Shown here: piece after piece, positions 42,655-50,493 of the stretch
How the letters are laid out: each line of letters starts with the position of its first letter
Numbering within the stretch: the stretch's first letter is position 1
Assembly: GCA_016190245.1 (NCBI GenBank)
Contig: JACPQY010000024.1
Location: forward strand, 124,001 to 188,000
DNA from: Nitrospirota bacterium
Lineage (GTDB): Bacteria > JACPQY01
Direction: 5' to 3'
Length of the DNA stretch: 64,000 bases
The notes under the pieces: generated by a model
What the model was told of the DNA's origin: nothing
Database searches by the model: none
What the model saw: only the letters and a program-made list of their open reading frames with translations
Program-made: the position numbers and the translations under genes

Positions 42655-43803
42655 ATGACCATGCCCATGCCCAAGCGCCGCGGCCGGCAGCTCATGGACG
42701 GAGTACTCCACACCGACCCGGGCTGCTTCGTCCTGTGCGAATCGGACGCGGCGCAGGAGCTCAGGAGGCTCGTCCCCGAACCGCTGGAGCCGGGACGTAG
42801 GGTCCTCCTCATGCTGAACCGCTATCCCGAGGGCCTCTCCCTCGGAAACTCGCGGCTTGAGGAGGTGGAACCCTACTCCGAGAGCATCATCTGCATCGAG
42901 ACGGACAAGGGCTGGTACAACTCGCACATCTGGCTGACGGACGACGTGGGCCTGATCGGCGGACGCGAGGGAATCGGGATGCCCAAGTTCCTCGCCGATC
43001 ACGAGCTCCGATGGGCGGGGCGAACCTTCGAGGGCCGCGTGACCCGCCGCGGAGCGTTCCTCTTCTCGATCCGCGCCGGCGGGCTCGCGAGGACGAGCGC
43101 GCCCGCTCTCCCCTTCGGGCCGAGCGAGCGGATGGTCACGCTGCGCCAGATACCCGCCCCGGGGATGGTTGGCCTCACCTCGAAGGAACTGATGTTCACG
43201 CGGCTGACCTATCGAGTAGAGGACGTGCGTGAGTCGGAGGATGTTCGGGTTGAGCTCGGGAATGCCCCCAACACCCCTTTGAGCCGCCTTGCCCCGCTCA
43301 GGCCCCTGAAGGCATGGGTGGGCCGCAGCCACATTTTTCTCACGTTCACGCCGGAGACGATCCCGCTCGATCCCCGCATAATCCACCTCCCGCAGTATTT
43401 CCTCCCCATGGAGAAGTACTTCGGCGCCGCAGCGGCCGATTTCCTCAACGACCGGCTGAACGCGGTCTACTCGAACGGAGGTCCGGGCCGCGCCGTCCTC
43501 CGAAGGTGGGTTCCCCGGCGCGGCGAGCGCGCGGTGGATATCCGCGTGAAAGGCATGCCGGACCTTCCCGCGATCCGCCTCACCCTCGAGCGCACGCGTT
43601 TCCAAGTGGGAAAGGCCGATGCGAACCGCCCGGCCGACCTCGCCGTCGAGGGCTACATGCGAACCTTCTGGGACATTCTCACCGGCGACGCCCGACCGCT
43701 CACCGCATGGCTAAAGGGCGAGATCACGATCCGGCCGAGACTGGCGGTCGGCGCGCACCTCGCGGCCCTATCTATTTTCGCGCCCCAAGGAGGCCGACCA
43801 TGA
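42655..43803 (+). CDS. Acetoacetate decarboxylase-like protein with C-terminal SCP2-like region
   Basis: A 382-residue protein. Residues 30 to 240 follow the acetoacetate decarboxylase-like fold (LMLNRYPEGLSLGNSRLEEV, a GGREGIGMPKFLADH segment placed like the ADC catalytic Lys region, then TLRQIPAPG). Residues about 280 to 382 look like a sterol-carrier (SCP2) domain: VDIRVKGMP, then ADLAVEGYMRTFWDILTG. SCP2 domains bind lipids, so the fusion suggests an enzyme acting on a hydrophobic carbonyl substrate. It overlaps the next gene by four bases (ATGA). Both domain assignments are by pattern. Confidence 0.68.
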   Translation: MTMPMPKRRGRQLMDGVLHTDPGCFVLCESDAAQELRRLVPEPLEPGRRVLLMLNRYPEGLSLGNSRLEEVEPYSESIICIETDKGWYNSHIWLTDDVGLIGGREGIGMPKFLADHELRWAGRTFEGRVTRRGAFLFSIRAGGLARTSAPALPFGPSERMVTLRQIPAPGMVGLTSKELMFTRLTYRVEDVRESEDVRVELGNAPNTPLSRLAPLRPLKAWVGRSHIFLTFTPETIPLDPRIIHLPQYFLPMEKYFGAAAADFLNDRLNAVYSNGGPGRAVLRRWVPRRGERAVDIRVKGMPDLPAIRLTLERTRFQVGKADANRPADLAVEGYMRTFWDILTGDARPLTAWLKGEITIRPRLAVGAHLAALSIFAPQGGRP

Positions 43804-45062
43804 ACGCCCTTTTCAAACCCATCCGAATCGGAGCCCGTGAAGTAAAGAACCGGCTGGTCAAGACGGCCACGTTCGAGACGATGGGCACGCCGGACGGATA
43901 CATTACGCAGCAATACGTGGACTGGTACGCGGCCCTCGCACGCGGCGGTGTGGGGATGATCCACACGGGCATCGTCTATCCCCAGGCCGCGGGACAGGCC
44001 TCGCCCCACGAGGTGGGGATCGAGAAGGACGAGCGAATCGCCGGCTTCCGGCGACTCGCCGAGGCGGTCCACCAATACGACGGCCTGATCCTCGCCCAAC
44101 TCCACCACCCGGGCCGCCAGTTCTTCCCCACGCCCGACCTCCCCGGTGAGGTGGTCGGCCCTTCGCCGGTAAGAAACCTCATCTCGCGCATCACTCCACG
44201 GCAGCTCACCATCGCCGAGATCGAGGGACTCATCTCGGCCTGGGCCGCGGCGGCGCGGCGGGCCGAAGAGGCCGGGCTGGACGGCGTTCAGCTCCACATC
44301 GCCCACGGCTACCTCATTCACGCGTTCATCTCCGGCCGGACGAACCGGAGAACGGATGTCTATGGCGGATCGCTGGACGACCGGCTCAAGCTCGTGCGAG
44401 ACCTCGTGGCCGCCGTGCGCGCAAAGACGGGACCGACGTTCCTCGTCACGGTGAAAATCAACGGCGCGGATGGACTCCCCCCCGGCGGGGTCACACCGCG
44501 TATCGCTGCCGATGTCGCCGAGCGCATCTCCTCGCTTCCGATCGACGCCATCGAGGTGAGCCGGGGCACGTACGAATATCCGAGCACCGTCCGCGGAGAC
44601 CTCTTCTTCCCGCTGATGCTCAGCAAGGGCCTCGGGAAGCACCTCCCCTCCTATATAAAAGCTGTCGCCTATGCCCTTGCGCCGGTGCTCGCGGTGGCCC
44701 TGCGATACCGCGAAGGCTTCAACATGGATGCGGTGCGGTTGATCCGGCCGAAGACGCGCAAACCGCTCATCGCCCTCGGGGGATTCAAGACGCCCTCCGT
44801 GATGGCGCGGATCGTTGAGAGCGGCGAGGCGGACATGATCTCCATGGGTCGCCAACTCGTCGCAGATCCCGACCTCCCGAACAAGATCCGCGACGGAGGC
44901 GAGATCAACGTATGCACGTTCTGCAACAAGTGCATCGCCCTCGTCGGGGTGAAACCGGCGCTCTGCTACAAAGACGTGGACGTGGAGACCGTGTCGCCGC
45001 CGATTTCCGGGGCGATCCGTGACCACGCGGGCGACCCGGTTCGCCTCGCTGCCGCGAGCTGA
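43800..45062 (+). CDS. Old Yellow Enzyme-family NADH:flavin oxidoreductase
   Basis: A 420-residue FMN-binding TIM-barrel enzyme that reduces activated C=C bonds. AAGGAGG precedes ATG 43800, which overlaps the previous stop. Landmarks: a phosphate/FMN-binding start (KNRLVKTATFETMG), LAQLHHPGRQ (FMN contact and substrate His region), DGVQLHIAHGYLIHAFIS, RTDVYGGSLDDR and a late GGFKTP with SMGRQLVADPDLPNKI. The C-terminus has a Cys cluster (VCTFCNKCIA ... ALCY) similar to the iron-sulfur site of 2,4-dienoyl-CoA reductases, but the second NAD(P)-binding domain of those enzymes is absent. Partner of the neighbouring SDR and decarboxylase-like protein. Confidence 0.9.
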   Translation: MNALFKPIRIGAREVKNRLVKTATFETMGTPDGYITQQYVDWYAALARGGVGMIHTGIVYPQAAGQASPHEVGIEKDERIAGFRRLAEAVHQYDGLILAQLHHPGRQFFPTPDLPGEVVGPSPVRNLISRITPRQLTIAEIEGLISAWAAAARRAEEAGLDGVQLHIAHGYLIHAFISGRTNRRTDVYGGSLDDRLKLVRDLVAAVRAKTGPTFLVTVKINGADGLPPGGVTPRIAADVAERISSLPIDAIEVSRGTYEYPSTVRGDLFFPLMLSKGLGKHLPSYIKAVAYALAPVLAVALRYREGFNMDAVRLIRPKTRKPLIALGGFKTPSVMARIVESGEADMISMGRQLVADPDLPNKIRDGGEINVCTFCNKCIALVGVKPALCYKDVDVETVSPPISGAIRDHAGDPVRLAAAS

Positions 45063-45086
45063 GATGAACATCTCAATCCCCGTCGA

Positions 45087-46109
45087 ATGAAAGCGCTCGT
45101 CACGGGCGGAGCGGGTTTCGTCGGCTCGCACGTCGTCAAGACCCTGCTCGCCAAAGGCATCGAGACGCGGGTCCTCCAACTGCCAAAAGAGGACACACGC
45201 AATCTGAAGGGCCTGGAGTACGAGCCGATCGTCGGCGACCTCACGGATCCCTCCTGCCTCGAAAAGGCCGTGAAGGGATGCGATTGGGTTTTCCACGTCG
45301 CCGCCATCTATGCTCTGTGGCTCCCGAAACCCGAGCGGATGCGGCAGGTGAACGTAGAAGGCACGCGCAACATCCTCCGCGCAGCCGAGAAGGCCGGCGT
45401 GAAGAAGGTGGTGCACACCAGCACGATCGCGGCCTTCAGCGGGCAGGGTGTGAACCAGGATGTGACCGAAAAGAGTCCCTTCAGCCTTCAGCACACGGGC
45501 GATCTCTACTGCATCACAAAGTACGAGGCTCACAAGGTGGCGGAGGAATTCGCGGCGCGCGGCCTGGATGTCTCCATCGCTGCGCCGTGCGGCCCGATCG
45601 GCCCGGGAGACGTGGCGCCGACACCCACGGGCCGGTTCTTCCTCGCCACGGTGAACATGCCCATCACATTCATGATCGACATGCAGGCCAACCTCGTGGA
45701 TGTGAGGGACGTCGCGGCGGGCCATATCCTCGCGGCGGAAAAAGGACGCCGGGGCGAGAGCTACCTCCTCGGGAACGGGAACTACGCCTATCGCGAGATC
45801 GCCGATCTGGTGATGCGCATCACGGGCGTGCGCAAAACTGTCGTTACCCTCCCCAACTCCGCCGCCGCGGCGGCCGCCCGGGTGGCGCTCTTCCTGGCGG
45901 ACCACGTGACGCACCGACCGCCGCTCCTCACGCCGGCCACTGTGGCGATCCGTCGCTACGGTCTGCGGGCGGACTGCACGAAGGCGTTTACCGAACTCGG
46001 GCTCCCGCGAACGCCCTTGGAAACGTCAGTTCGGGACGCCCTGATCTGGTTTGCCCGGAACGGCTACATCAAGAACGAAAAAGTCCTCCGGAACCTTCCC
46101 CGGTCCTGA
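45087..46109 (+). CDS. Extended SDR (NAD-dependent epimerase/dehydratase, dihydroflavonol-reductase-like)
   Basis: A 340-residue Rossmann-fold enzyme. The NAD(P) motif TGGAGFVGSH is at the N-terminus, the catalytic Ser/Thr is in HTSTIAAF, and YCITKYEAHK supplies Tyr-X3-Lys. The overall pattern is nearest to dihydroflavonol 4-reductase/HpnA-like and 3-beta-hydroxysteroid dehydrogenase-like members, which act on hydrophobic alcohols or ketones. It follows the Old Yellow Enzyme by 24 bases and is the last gene of the TetR-headed set. Confidence 0.88.
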   Translation: MKALVTGGAGFVGSHVVKTLLAKGIETRVLQLPKEDTRNLKGLEYEPIVGDLTDPSCLEKAVKGCDWVFHVAAIYALWLPKPERMRQVNVEGTRNILRAAEKAGVKKVVHTSTIAAFSGQGVNQDVTEKSPFSLQHTGDLYCITKYEAHKVAEEFAARGLDVSIAAPCGPIGPGDVAPTPTGRFFLATVNMPITFMIDMQANLVDVRDVAAGHILAAEKGRRGESYLLGNGNYAYREIADLVMRITGVRKTVVTLPNSAAAAAARVALFLADHVTHRPPLLTPATVAIRRYGLRADCTKAFTELGLPRTPLETSVRDALIWFARNGYIKNEKVLRNLPRS

Positions 46110-46169
46110 CCAGCCAGTGCCAACCCGGCTCGCACCGGCCGGGCTCGACGTGTGGGGCACCCCGCCACC

Positions 46170-46334
46170 TCAGGGCACACTCATACTCGGGTGGGAGCGG
46201 GCCAGCTTGCCCGAACTTAGCAGCGGAGTCGAAGCCTTGCTGGACAGCATTTGGGCCGTCACGAGGAGGACGAACCCCACCATGCTTGCCGCCACGATCC
46301 AGAGACCCATGCCTACGTACCCGTTCTTTCTCAT
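46170..46334 (-). CDS. Possible small single-pass membrane protein
   Basis: 54 residues: a polar start (MRKNGYVGMG), one strong hydrophobic segment (LWIVAASMVGFVLLVTAQML) and a Ser/Pro-rich tail. A GGGGG lies at a usable distance before ATG 46334. There is no homologue I can name, and a GC-rich genome gives chance ORFs, so this is tentative. The rest of the 504-base region between the SDR and acyl-CoA dehydrogenase genes shows no supported gene; it contains a GGGGCACCCCGCC word (near 46154) also seen in a palindromic insert of the methylase gene. Confidence 0.4.
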   Translation of the reverse strand: MRKNGYVGMGLWIVAASMVGFVLLVTAQMLSSKASTPLLSSGKLARSHPSMSVP

Positions 46335-46613
46335 GGGAACAAGACCCCCTTTCCGGGTCGTTCCCGCCACTCATTCTGGCCAAGGCGTGGTGTCACAATA
46401 CATCAAGATTCGACGTCTGAAAAGCTGGTTTTCTTCCGAGCAAGGCACAAACGTCATTGGTCGCCCCCCGGGGGACAGGCCAACGCCGCTTGCCAGAACA
46501 AATAGCGGGAAATCAGTATGTCAGCGGTGGGCTCAGGTGCGGCCTGCCCCGCCGCCCACCACTCCGCGATCCAAGACCGAGGGTCGAGAGAAGCTCCGAG
46601 CCTCCCTACCGAC

Positions 46614-47810
46614 TCAGTACGACCTCGGCATCCCGAGCACGTGCTCGCTGATGTAGTTGAGAATCATCTCCTTCGAGATGGGAGCCGTGCGCAAGAGCCG
46701 CGTGCCCTCCCAGTAGTAGATCAGGCCGTACTCCTCGGAGAAGCCGTAGCCGCCGTGCGTCTGGATGGCACGGTCCACCGACTTGATGGCCACCTCGGCC
46801 GCCTGGTACTTCGCCATGTTGGCCCACGTGCCGACCTGTGCCGGGTCAAAACCCTTGTCGAATGCCCAAGCCGCCTTGTACATGAGCAGCCGCGCGCCTT
46901 CCAACTCGATCTTGCATTCCGCCAGCGGATGTTGAAGCCCCTGATACACGCCGATGGGCTGGTCGCGGAAGACCTTTCGCTGGCTGGCGTACTCCACGGC
47001 CTTCCCGATCACGTAGTCGGACATCCCCACGGCCGTGGCCGCGGCAAGAATCCGCTCGGGGTTGAGCGTGTTGAACAGGGCCATCGAGCCCATGTTCTCC
47101 TGCCCGATGAGGTTCTCCGCGGGCACTTTCACATCATCGAAGAAGATCGTGAACTGCCTCATGCCCTCGATGCCGTGTGTCGGGATCACCTGAAGCTCGA
47201 TGCCCTTGCTCTTGCAGTCCACCATGAAGAGCGAGAGGCCGAACGCCTTGGGCAGACCCTGCTTGGCGAGCTCGTCCACCGTGGTCGTGCGCGCCACGAC
47301 GAGCATGTAGTCGGCCGCGTCCACGCCGGTGATGAAGGTCTTCTGGCCCGAGAGACTGTACGCCGAGCCGTTCTTCCGCGCGACGGTCTTGAGGCGGAAC
47401 GTATTGCTGCCCGCGTCCGGCTCGGTGAGGGCAAAGGCGAACTTGAGCTTGCCCTGGGCCACGCCGGGAAGGAACCGCCGCTTCATCTCCTCGCTGCCGT
47501 TGCGGAGGATGCAGAGCGAGTCCATCGTTGTGAGGATCGTGAGTGCCGTTCCGAAACCGTGGCTGCCCATCGTCTCGGAGGCAACCACCATGGCCGTGAG
47601 ACCCAGTCCCGTGCCGCCGTACTCCGCTGGGATCAGGCTGCCCATGATGCCGGCCTCCGCAAGGGCATCCCAAAGCTCCTGGGGAAATTTCTTCTCCTTC
47701 AGGACCATCTTGCGGAACTCCTCGCGGCGCGGGGCGAACCGCTTGATCATGTCGTCGACGGTCTTCTGGATCATCTTGTGTTCTTCGCTGAGCTCGAAAT
47801 CCATCGCCAT
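46614..47810 (-). CDS. Acyl-CoA dehydrogenase
   Basis: A 398-residue FAD enzyme that introduces the alpha-beta double bond into an acyl-CoA. A perfect TAAGGAGG precedes ATG 47810. Landmarks: LIPAEYGGTGLG, the signature FALTEPDAGSNTFRLKT, QKTFITG, and the C-terminal IQTHGGYGFSEEYGLIYYW, where the catalytic Glu of many family members lies. Length is standard. Substrate chain length is not readable. It converges on the SDR operon and may serve the same lipid metabolism; a separate transcript is likely. Confidence 0.93.
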   Translation of the reverse strand: MAMDFELSEEHKMIQKTVDDMIKRFAPRREEFRKMVLKEKKFPQELWDALAEAGIMGSLIPAEYGGTGLGLTAMVVASETMGSHGFGTALTILTTMDSLCILRNGSEEMKRRFLPGVAQGKLKFAFALTEPDAGSNTFRLKTVARKNGSAYSLSGQKTFITGVDAADYMLVVARTTTVDELAKQGLPKAFGLSLFMVDCKSKGIELQVIPTHGIEGMRQFTIFFDDVKVPAENLIGQENMGSMALFNTLNPERILAAATAVGMSDYVIGKAVEYASQRKVFRDQPIGVYQGLQHPLAECKIELEGARLLMYKAAWAFDKGFDPAQVGTWANMAKYQAAEVAIKSVDRAIQTHGGYGFSEEYGLIYYWEGTRLLRTAPISKEMILNYISEHVLGMPRSY

Positions 47811-47935
47811 GGTAATTCCTCCTTAGGTGGTCCCCTTGTGGACCCCGGTTTCCTCCCATAACCCAGATTCGCGCGGGCGTCCACCGAGTTCGGCACTCGC
47901 TCGGGCCGAGCACGCCCCTCTACGAGACCCGCCCT

Positions 47936-48565
47936 CTACAACCACCCCCACGAAGCGAAAACGGCAAGGCAGACCGCGTCGAACGCGTACAGGAAGCCCA
48001 CCGTCGTCGCCTTTCGGCGCACCGTCGGCATGTCATGCACCCAAGAGGCCGTGAGAAACATCGGGAGGTAGCCGAAAAGGAAGATCAGCCACGGCGACCG
48101 GGCCGACCACCACGGGTAGTCCCACGCCAAGGCCCCGATCGAGTTGAGGGCGATCTCAACAAGCACGCAGATCACGCTGAACCCGCACGCGATCACGAGG
48201 CGGTTGGGCAGCCCGGCCAGCTTCATCGCCCTGTCGCGGGGCAGCACCTGGGCGACAGCCACACCCATGACGAGGAACATCAGACAGATCTCGATGTTGA
48301 GGCCGATCACAATCAGATAGGCCGTTCCCGCCGGCGCGCCCCAGATCGGCGCGTACTGCGTGAAGTGGAACACGAGCCCGTTGACGATTTCGTTGAACCA
48401 GTCCACCCCCCACAGGGCCAGCCCCGCGAACACGATGTCCCAGTTTTTCCGCCCGATCTCGACGTGATAGATGTAGATCGCGATCACGAGGATCGGGATA
48501 ACATGCCACTGGAAATGCGACCCATCCCTCAGGATGGACATCGCTTGGGCGGCCGAGGGTGTCAT
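47936..48565 (-). CDS. Polytopic membrane protein of unknown function
   Basis: A 209-residue protein with about six hydrophobic helices. Striking features are the aromatic and His-rich loops (SHFQWHVIPILVIAIYIYHVE, here given as the start of helix 1) and a VDWFNEIVNGLVFHFTQY helix with Asp, Asn, Glu and His in the membrane region, suggesting metal or heme contact or proton transfer. I do not recognise the family. Copy A of the 34-bp palindrome lies about 100 bases before its start. Confidence 0.75.
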   Translation of the reverse strand: MTPSAAQAMSILRDGSHFQWHVIPILVIAIYIYHVEIGRKNWDIVFAGLALWGVDWFNEIVNGLVFHFTQYAPIWGAPAGTAYLIVIGLNIEICLMFLVMGVAVAQVLPRDRAMKLAGLPNRLVIACGFSVICVLVEIALNSIGALAWDYPWWSARSPWLIFLFGYLPMFLTASWVHDMPTVRRKATTVGFLYAFDAVCLAVFASWGWL

Positions 48566-48668
48566 CTCGCGCCCCGCACCCTACCCCGCGCCGCGGCCAC
48601 GGTCAACGCGAGGAACATGTCCGCGCGTCCCGCTCCACCATCGAGCGCGCCCCCAGCGGTCGCTTCAC

Positions 48669-48702
48669 TACTGTACACTGACCGGCCGTCTTATGTACAG
48701 TA
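48669..48702. repeat. 34-bp dyad element, copy A
   Basis: TACTGTACA (48669-48677) and TGTACAGTA (48694-48702) are perfect 9-bp inverted arms around a centre containing CCGGCCGT. On the opposite strand it is nearly identical to copy C (two differences). It lies between the start of the membrane protein gene at 48565 and the end of the PaaX-like gene. Confidence 0.9.
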
Positions 48703-48734
48703 AAGATCGCCGGCCTGCACACCTGCCGGGCCCA

Positions 48735-49385
48735 TCAAGGCGGGAGGAGGATCATCTCCCCCCAGCAGCAATAGGGCATCACGCCCAAGTCCTCCATGCG
48801 TTCGAGCGTCGGCCGCAGCCGGGCGGGAGGGCCGACGTAGTAGCTGCCGTTGAGCTGAATGAAACCGAACCCGAGAAGACACCTCCGCGCCCGTGCCCGA
48901 TCCTTCCGCAAGCGTTCGGGGATGTCATACGAGATGAACGCAGCCCGCCGCTTGCCCAGACCGACCGATCGCGCGAGCATCCGTCGGAGCCCGTGGAAGC
49001 GGTCCTGGCGGCTCATCTTCCTGGCGGCCTTCTCGACTTCGGCCAACCGCCTCCCCGTGACCCCTTGCCCTCCGGCGCCGGTGGAATCCGAAGCCCGTTC
49101 CCACTCCGGAAGGCTTCGTGCCCCCTTGGGCGTCAGCGCAATCCGTTTCTGTCTACGCAGTCCCTGCATCCTGACCAGCCCGGCTGCGGCCAGGCGGTAG
49201 AGGTAGCGGTACGTATGCGCGGACCTGCGGCTCGGATTCTGATCCACAAACACGAACTGTTCTCGTAGGCTCAAGACACGCACCAGTTCGTTGACGAGGA
49301 TGGGCGCGGCCACGTCCTGGGCGAGGACCCGGAGGATGGCGAGATTCAACCGGCTGCGGACTCGGCGGCGTTCCCCGGGCGTCAT
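48735..49385 (-). CDS. PaaX-type regulator with winged helix and Cas2-like ferredoxin-fold domain
   Basis: A 216-residue protein. Residues 1 to about 90 are a winged helix (HTYRYLYRLAAAGLVRMQGL then KRIALTPKGARSL). A linker follows, and residues about 140 to 216 form a ferredoxin-like domain beginning AAFISYDIPERLRKDRARAR and LGFIQLNGSYYVG. This is the domain PaaX repressors share with Cas2 nucleases; the DIPE acidic position of Cas2-like proteins is kept. No other cas gene is near. Palindrome copy B ends 7 bases before its ATG, with copies A and C on either side, so it probably binds these elements. Target pathway unknown. Confidence 0.82.
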   Translation of the reverse strand: MTPGERRRVRSRLNLAILRVLAQDVAAPILVNELVRVLSLREQFVFVDQNPSRRSAHTYRYLYRLAAAGLVRMQGLRRQKRIALTPKGARSLPEWERASDSTGAGGQGVTGRRLAEVEKAARKMSRQDRFHGLRRMLARSVGLGKRRAAFISYDIPERLRKDRARARRCLLGFGFIQLNGSYYVGPPARLRPTLERMEDLGVMPYCCWGEMILLPP

Positions 49386-49391
49386 GCCGGA

Positions 49392-49425
49392 TACTGTACA
49401 CTAGACGGCCGTCCAATGTACAGCA
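49392..49425. repeat. 34-bp dyad element, copy B, at the start of the PaaX-like gene
   Basis: TACTGTACA (49392-49400) and TGTACAGCA (49417-49425) flank a centre with the self-complementary 8-mer ACGGCCGT. It lies 7 bases upstream of the start codon of the PaaX-like gene (minus strand), overlapping the likely -10 region (TACAGT), as expected for an autoregulatory operator. Confidence 0.9.
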
Positions 49426-49592
49426 AGACCCCCGCCATGGGTGACCCAATCGAGAGGCGGCGTTCCCCACCACCCTGCCGGTCCAGACCGCTGCGAGACC
49501 GTGGGCAAATCCCTCCCAGACGACATCATCCCGCGCCGGCGGCGGGACGTCGGCTGAGCCTCGCGAGCCGCGCACCTGACTCGTGGTGCGTA

Positions 49593-49626
49593 TACTGTAC
49601 ATAAGACGGCCGTTCACTGTACAGTA
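49593..49626. repeat. 34-bp dyad element, copy C
   Basis: TACTGTACA (49593-49601) and TGTACAGTA (49618-49626) are perfect arms around TAAG-ACGGCCGT-TCAC. The element is symmetric at three levels: outer 9-bp arms, 4-bp spacers and a central 8-bp palindrome. It lies 201 bases from copy B in the 383-base gap before the DUF5618-like gene. Confidence 0.9.
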
Positions 49627-49730
49627 GAAACGGAGGCCGTCGCGGACCGCCGCGCCTCCCGATACGTGGCTGTGCCGTCGCCGACGGGGCGGCGGTGGGT
49701 CGCAAGCCCCAAGCCTGATCCCCAAGGACC

Positions 49731-49767
49731 GTTGACGCTGGGCGCACCGCGTGCGCCCAGCGTCAAC
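49731..49767. repeat. Perfect 17-bp inverted repeat directly before a start codon
   Basis: GTTGACGCTGGGCGCAC (49731-49747) and its exact complement GTGCGCCCAGCGTCAAC (49751-49767) are separated by CGC. The ATG at 49769 follows after one base, and AAGGA lies just before the stem (about 49724-49728). As RNA this would be a very stable hairpin between ribosome binding site and start, either blocking translation or bringing the two together. No T-run follows, so it is not a classical terminator in this direction. Confidence 0.85.
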
Positions 49768-49768
49768 G

Positions 49769-50185
49769 ATGAAGACAACCATGCCCACTGACGGCTTCGC
49801 TGAGGCCGTCCGCTATTACAGAAACGCCCGTGAGTTGCTCGGTCGGTGCAAGGTGGAGGACAACCGCTACGAATACATGAAACCGGTCAGGGAGTCCTTC
49901 GGCACGGCTTGGCTCGCCTTCGATCACGCCGCCAAGGTCGCACTGATCCAGAGTGGAGTTGATCCGAAGAAGATGCCCAGAACGTGGGATGCGCTCCTGG
50001 CGGAGGTCAGGAAGCGCCTCGACGCGCACAACGGCAAGCTCGTCCGGCTCCTGAGCGACGCCTACCAAGTCGTCCACATCGCAGGCTACTACCACGGGGA
50101 ATTCCGCTTCGCCCCCTTGGCCAAGGACGGTCTGCAGGTGGTCCGTCAAGGCATCGGAAAACTCTCCGGCCGACGGATCGGTTGA
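49769..50185 (+). CDS. DUF5618/HEPN-like helical protein
   Basis: A 138-residue soluble helical protein. The pattern AVRYYRNARELL, a YEYMKPVRESFGTAW helix with AFDHAAKVAL, and the late LLSDAYQVVHIAGYYHGE matches the DUF5618 group as I recall it, related to HEPN proteins; these are often near toxin-antitoxin or mobile regions. No RX4-6H motif is evident. The start may be ATG 49769 or ATG 49781. Translation is probably influenced by the hairpin immediately upstream. Function unknown. Confidence 0.62.
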   Translation: MKTTMPTDGFAEAVRYYRNARELLGRCKVEDNRYEYMKPVRESFGTAWLAFDHAAKVALIQSGVDPKKMPRTWDALLAEVRKRLDAHNGKLVRLLSDAYQVVHIAGYYHGEFRFAPLAKDGLQVVRQGIGKLSGRRIG

Positions 50186-50199
50186 AAGTCGCAGGTCTG

Positions 50200-50493
50200 T
50201 CAGCGCGCCATCTCGGGATCGAACTCCTCGGCTCGCGAGAGCAGACTTTCGACCTCCTCCGCAAGATCAACCAGCCAAGACCACCGAGCCGCGATGATAT
50301 CCTGGGCATGGGCGAGTTCGTTGCGAAGATCCTCCAGTTCCTCCAAGAGCACTTCTCAATCGCTCTTCGACGGAAGGCCAAGCGCCGACACAAGCTGCGG
50401 GGTCTCCAGTACTATCGTCCTCTTGTCCGCAAACTGCAGGCAATCGGCCAAGTAAGCCGCTTCGTTTCTTCTCTGCCGGTGCTCGAAGATGGC
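50200..50493 (-). pseudogene. Remnant of a HEPN-like protein gene with internal TGA
   Basis: On the minus strand one frame reads FEHRQRRNEAAYLADCLQFA then DKRTIVLETPQLVSALGLPS, meets a TGA after KSD, and continues in the same frame as LEELEDLRNELAHAQDIIAA ... to a stop at 50202-50200. The LRNELAH motif fits the R-X4-H active site of HEPN ribonucleases. The start of the gene is missing, because upstream the frame joins the lipoprotein remnant. Decayed. Confidence 0.55.

Noticed and set aside
43653-45914. 753-codon minus-strand open frame opposite the Old Yellow Enzyme and SDR genes
   Set aside because: The plus strand encodes two clear enzyme families with overlaps and ribosome binding sites; the antisense frame is rich in His, Arg and Asp as expected of a codon-bias shadow.
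48660-49630. A minimal CRISPR array next to a Cas2-like protein
   Set aside because: The three repeats are 723 and 201 bases apart, inverted relative to one another in part, with genes between; there are no regular spacers and no cas1, so it is not a CRISPR array.
49526-49747. Short ORFs reading through the 34-bp palindromes (peptides such as CTVNGRLMYS)
   Set aside because: They arise from the palindromic DNA itself, occur in several frames and lack ribosome binding sites.
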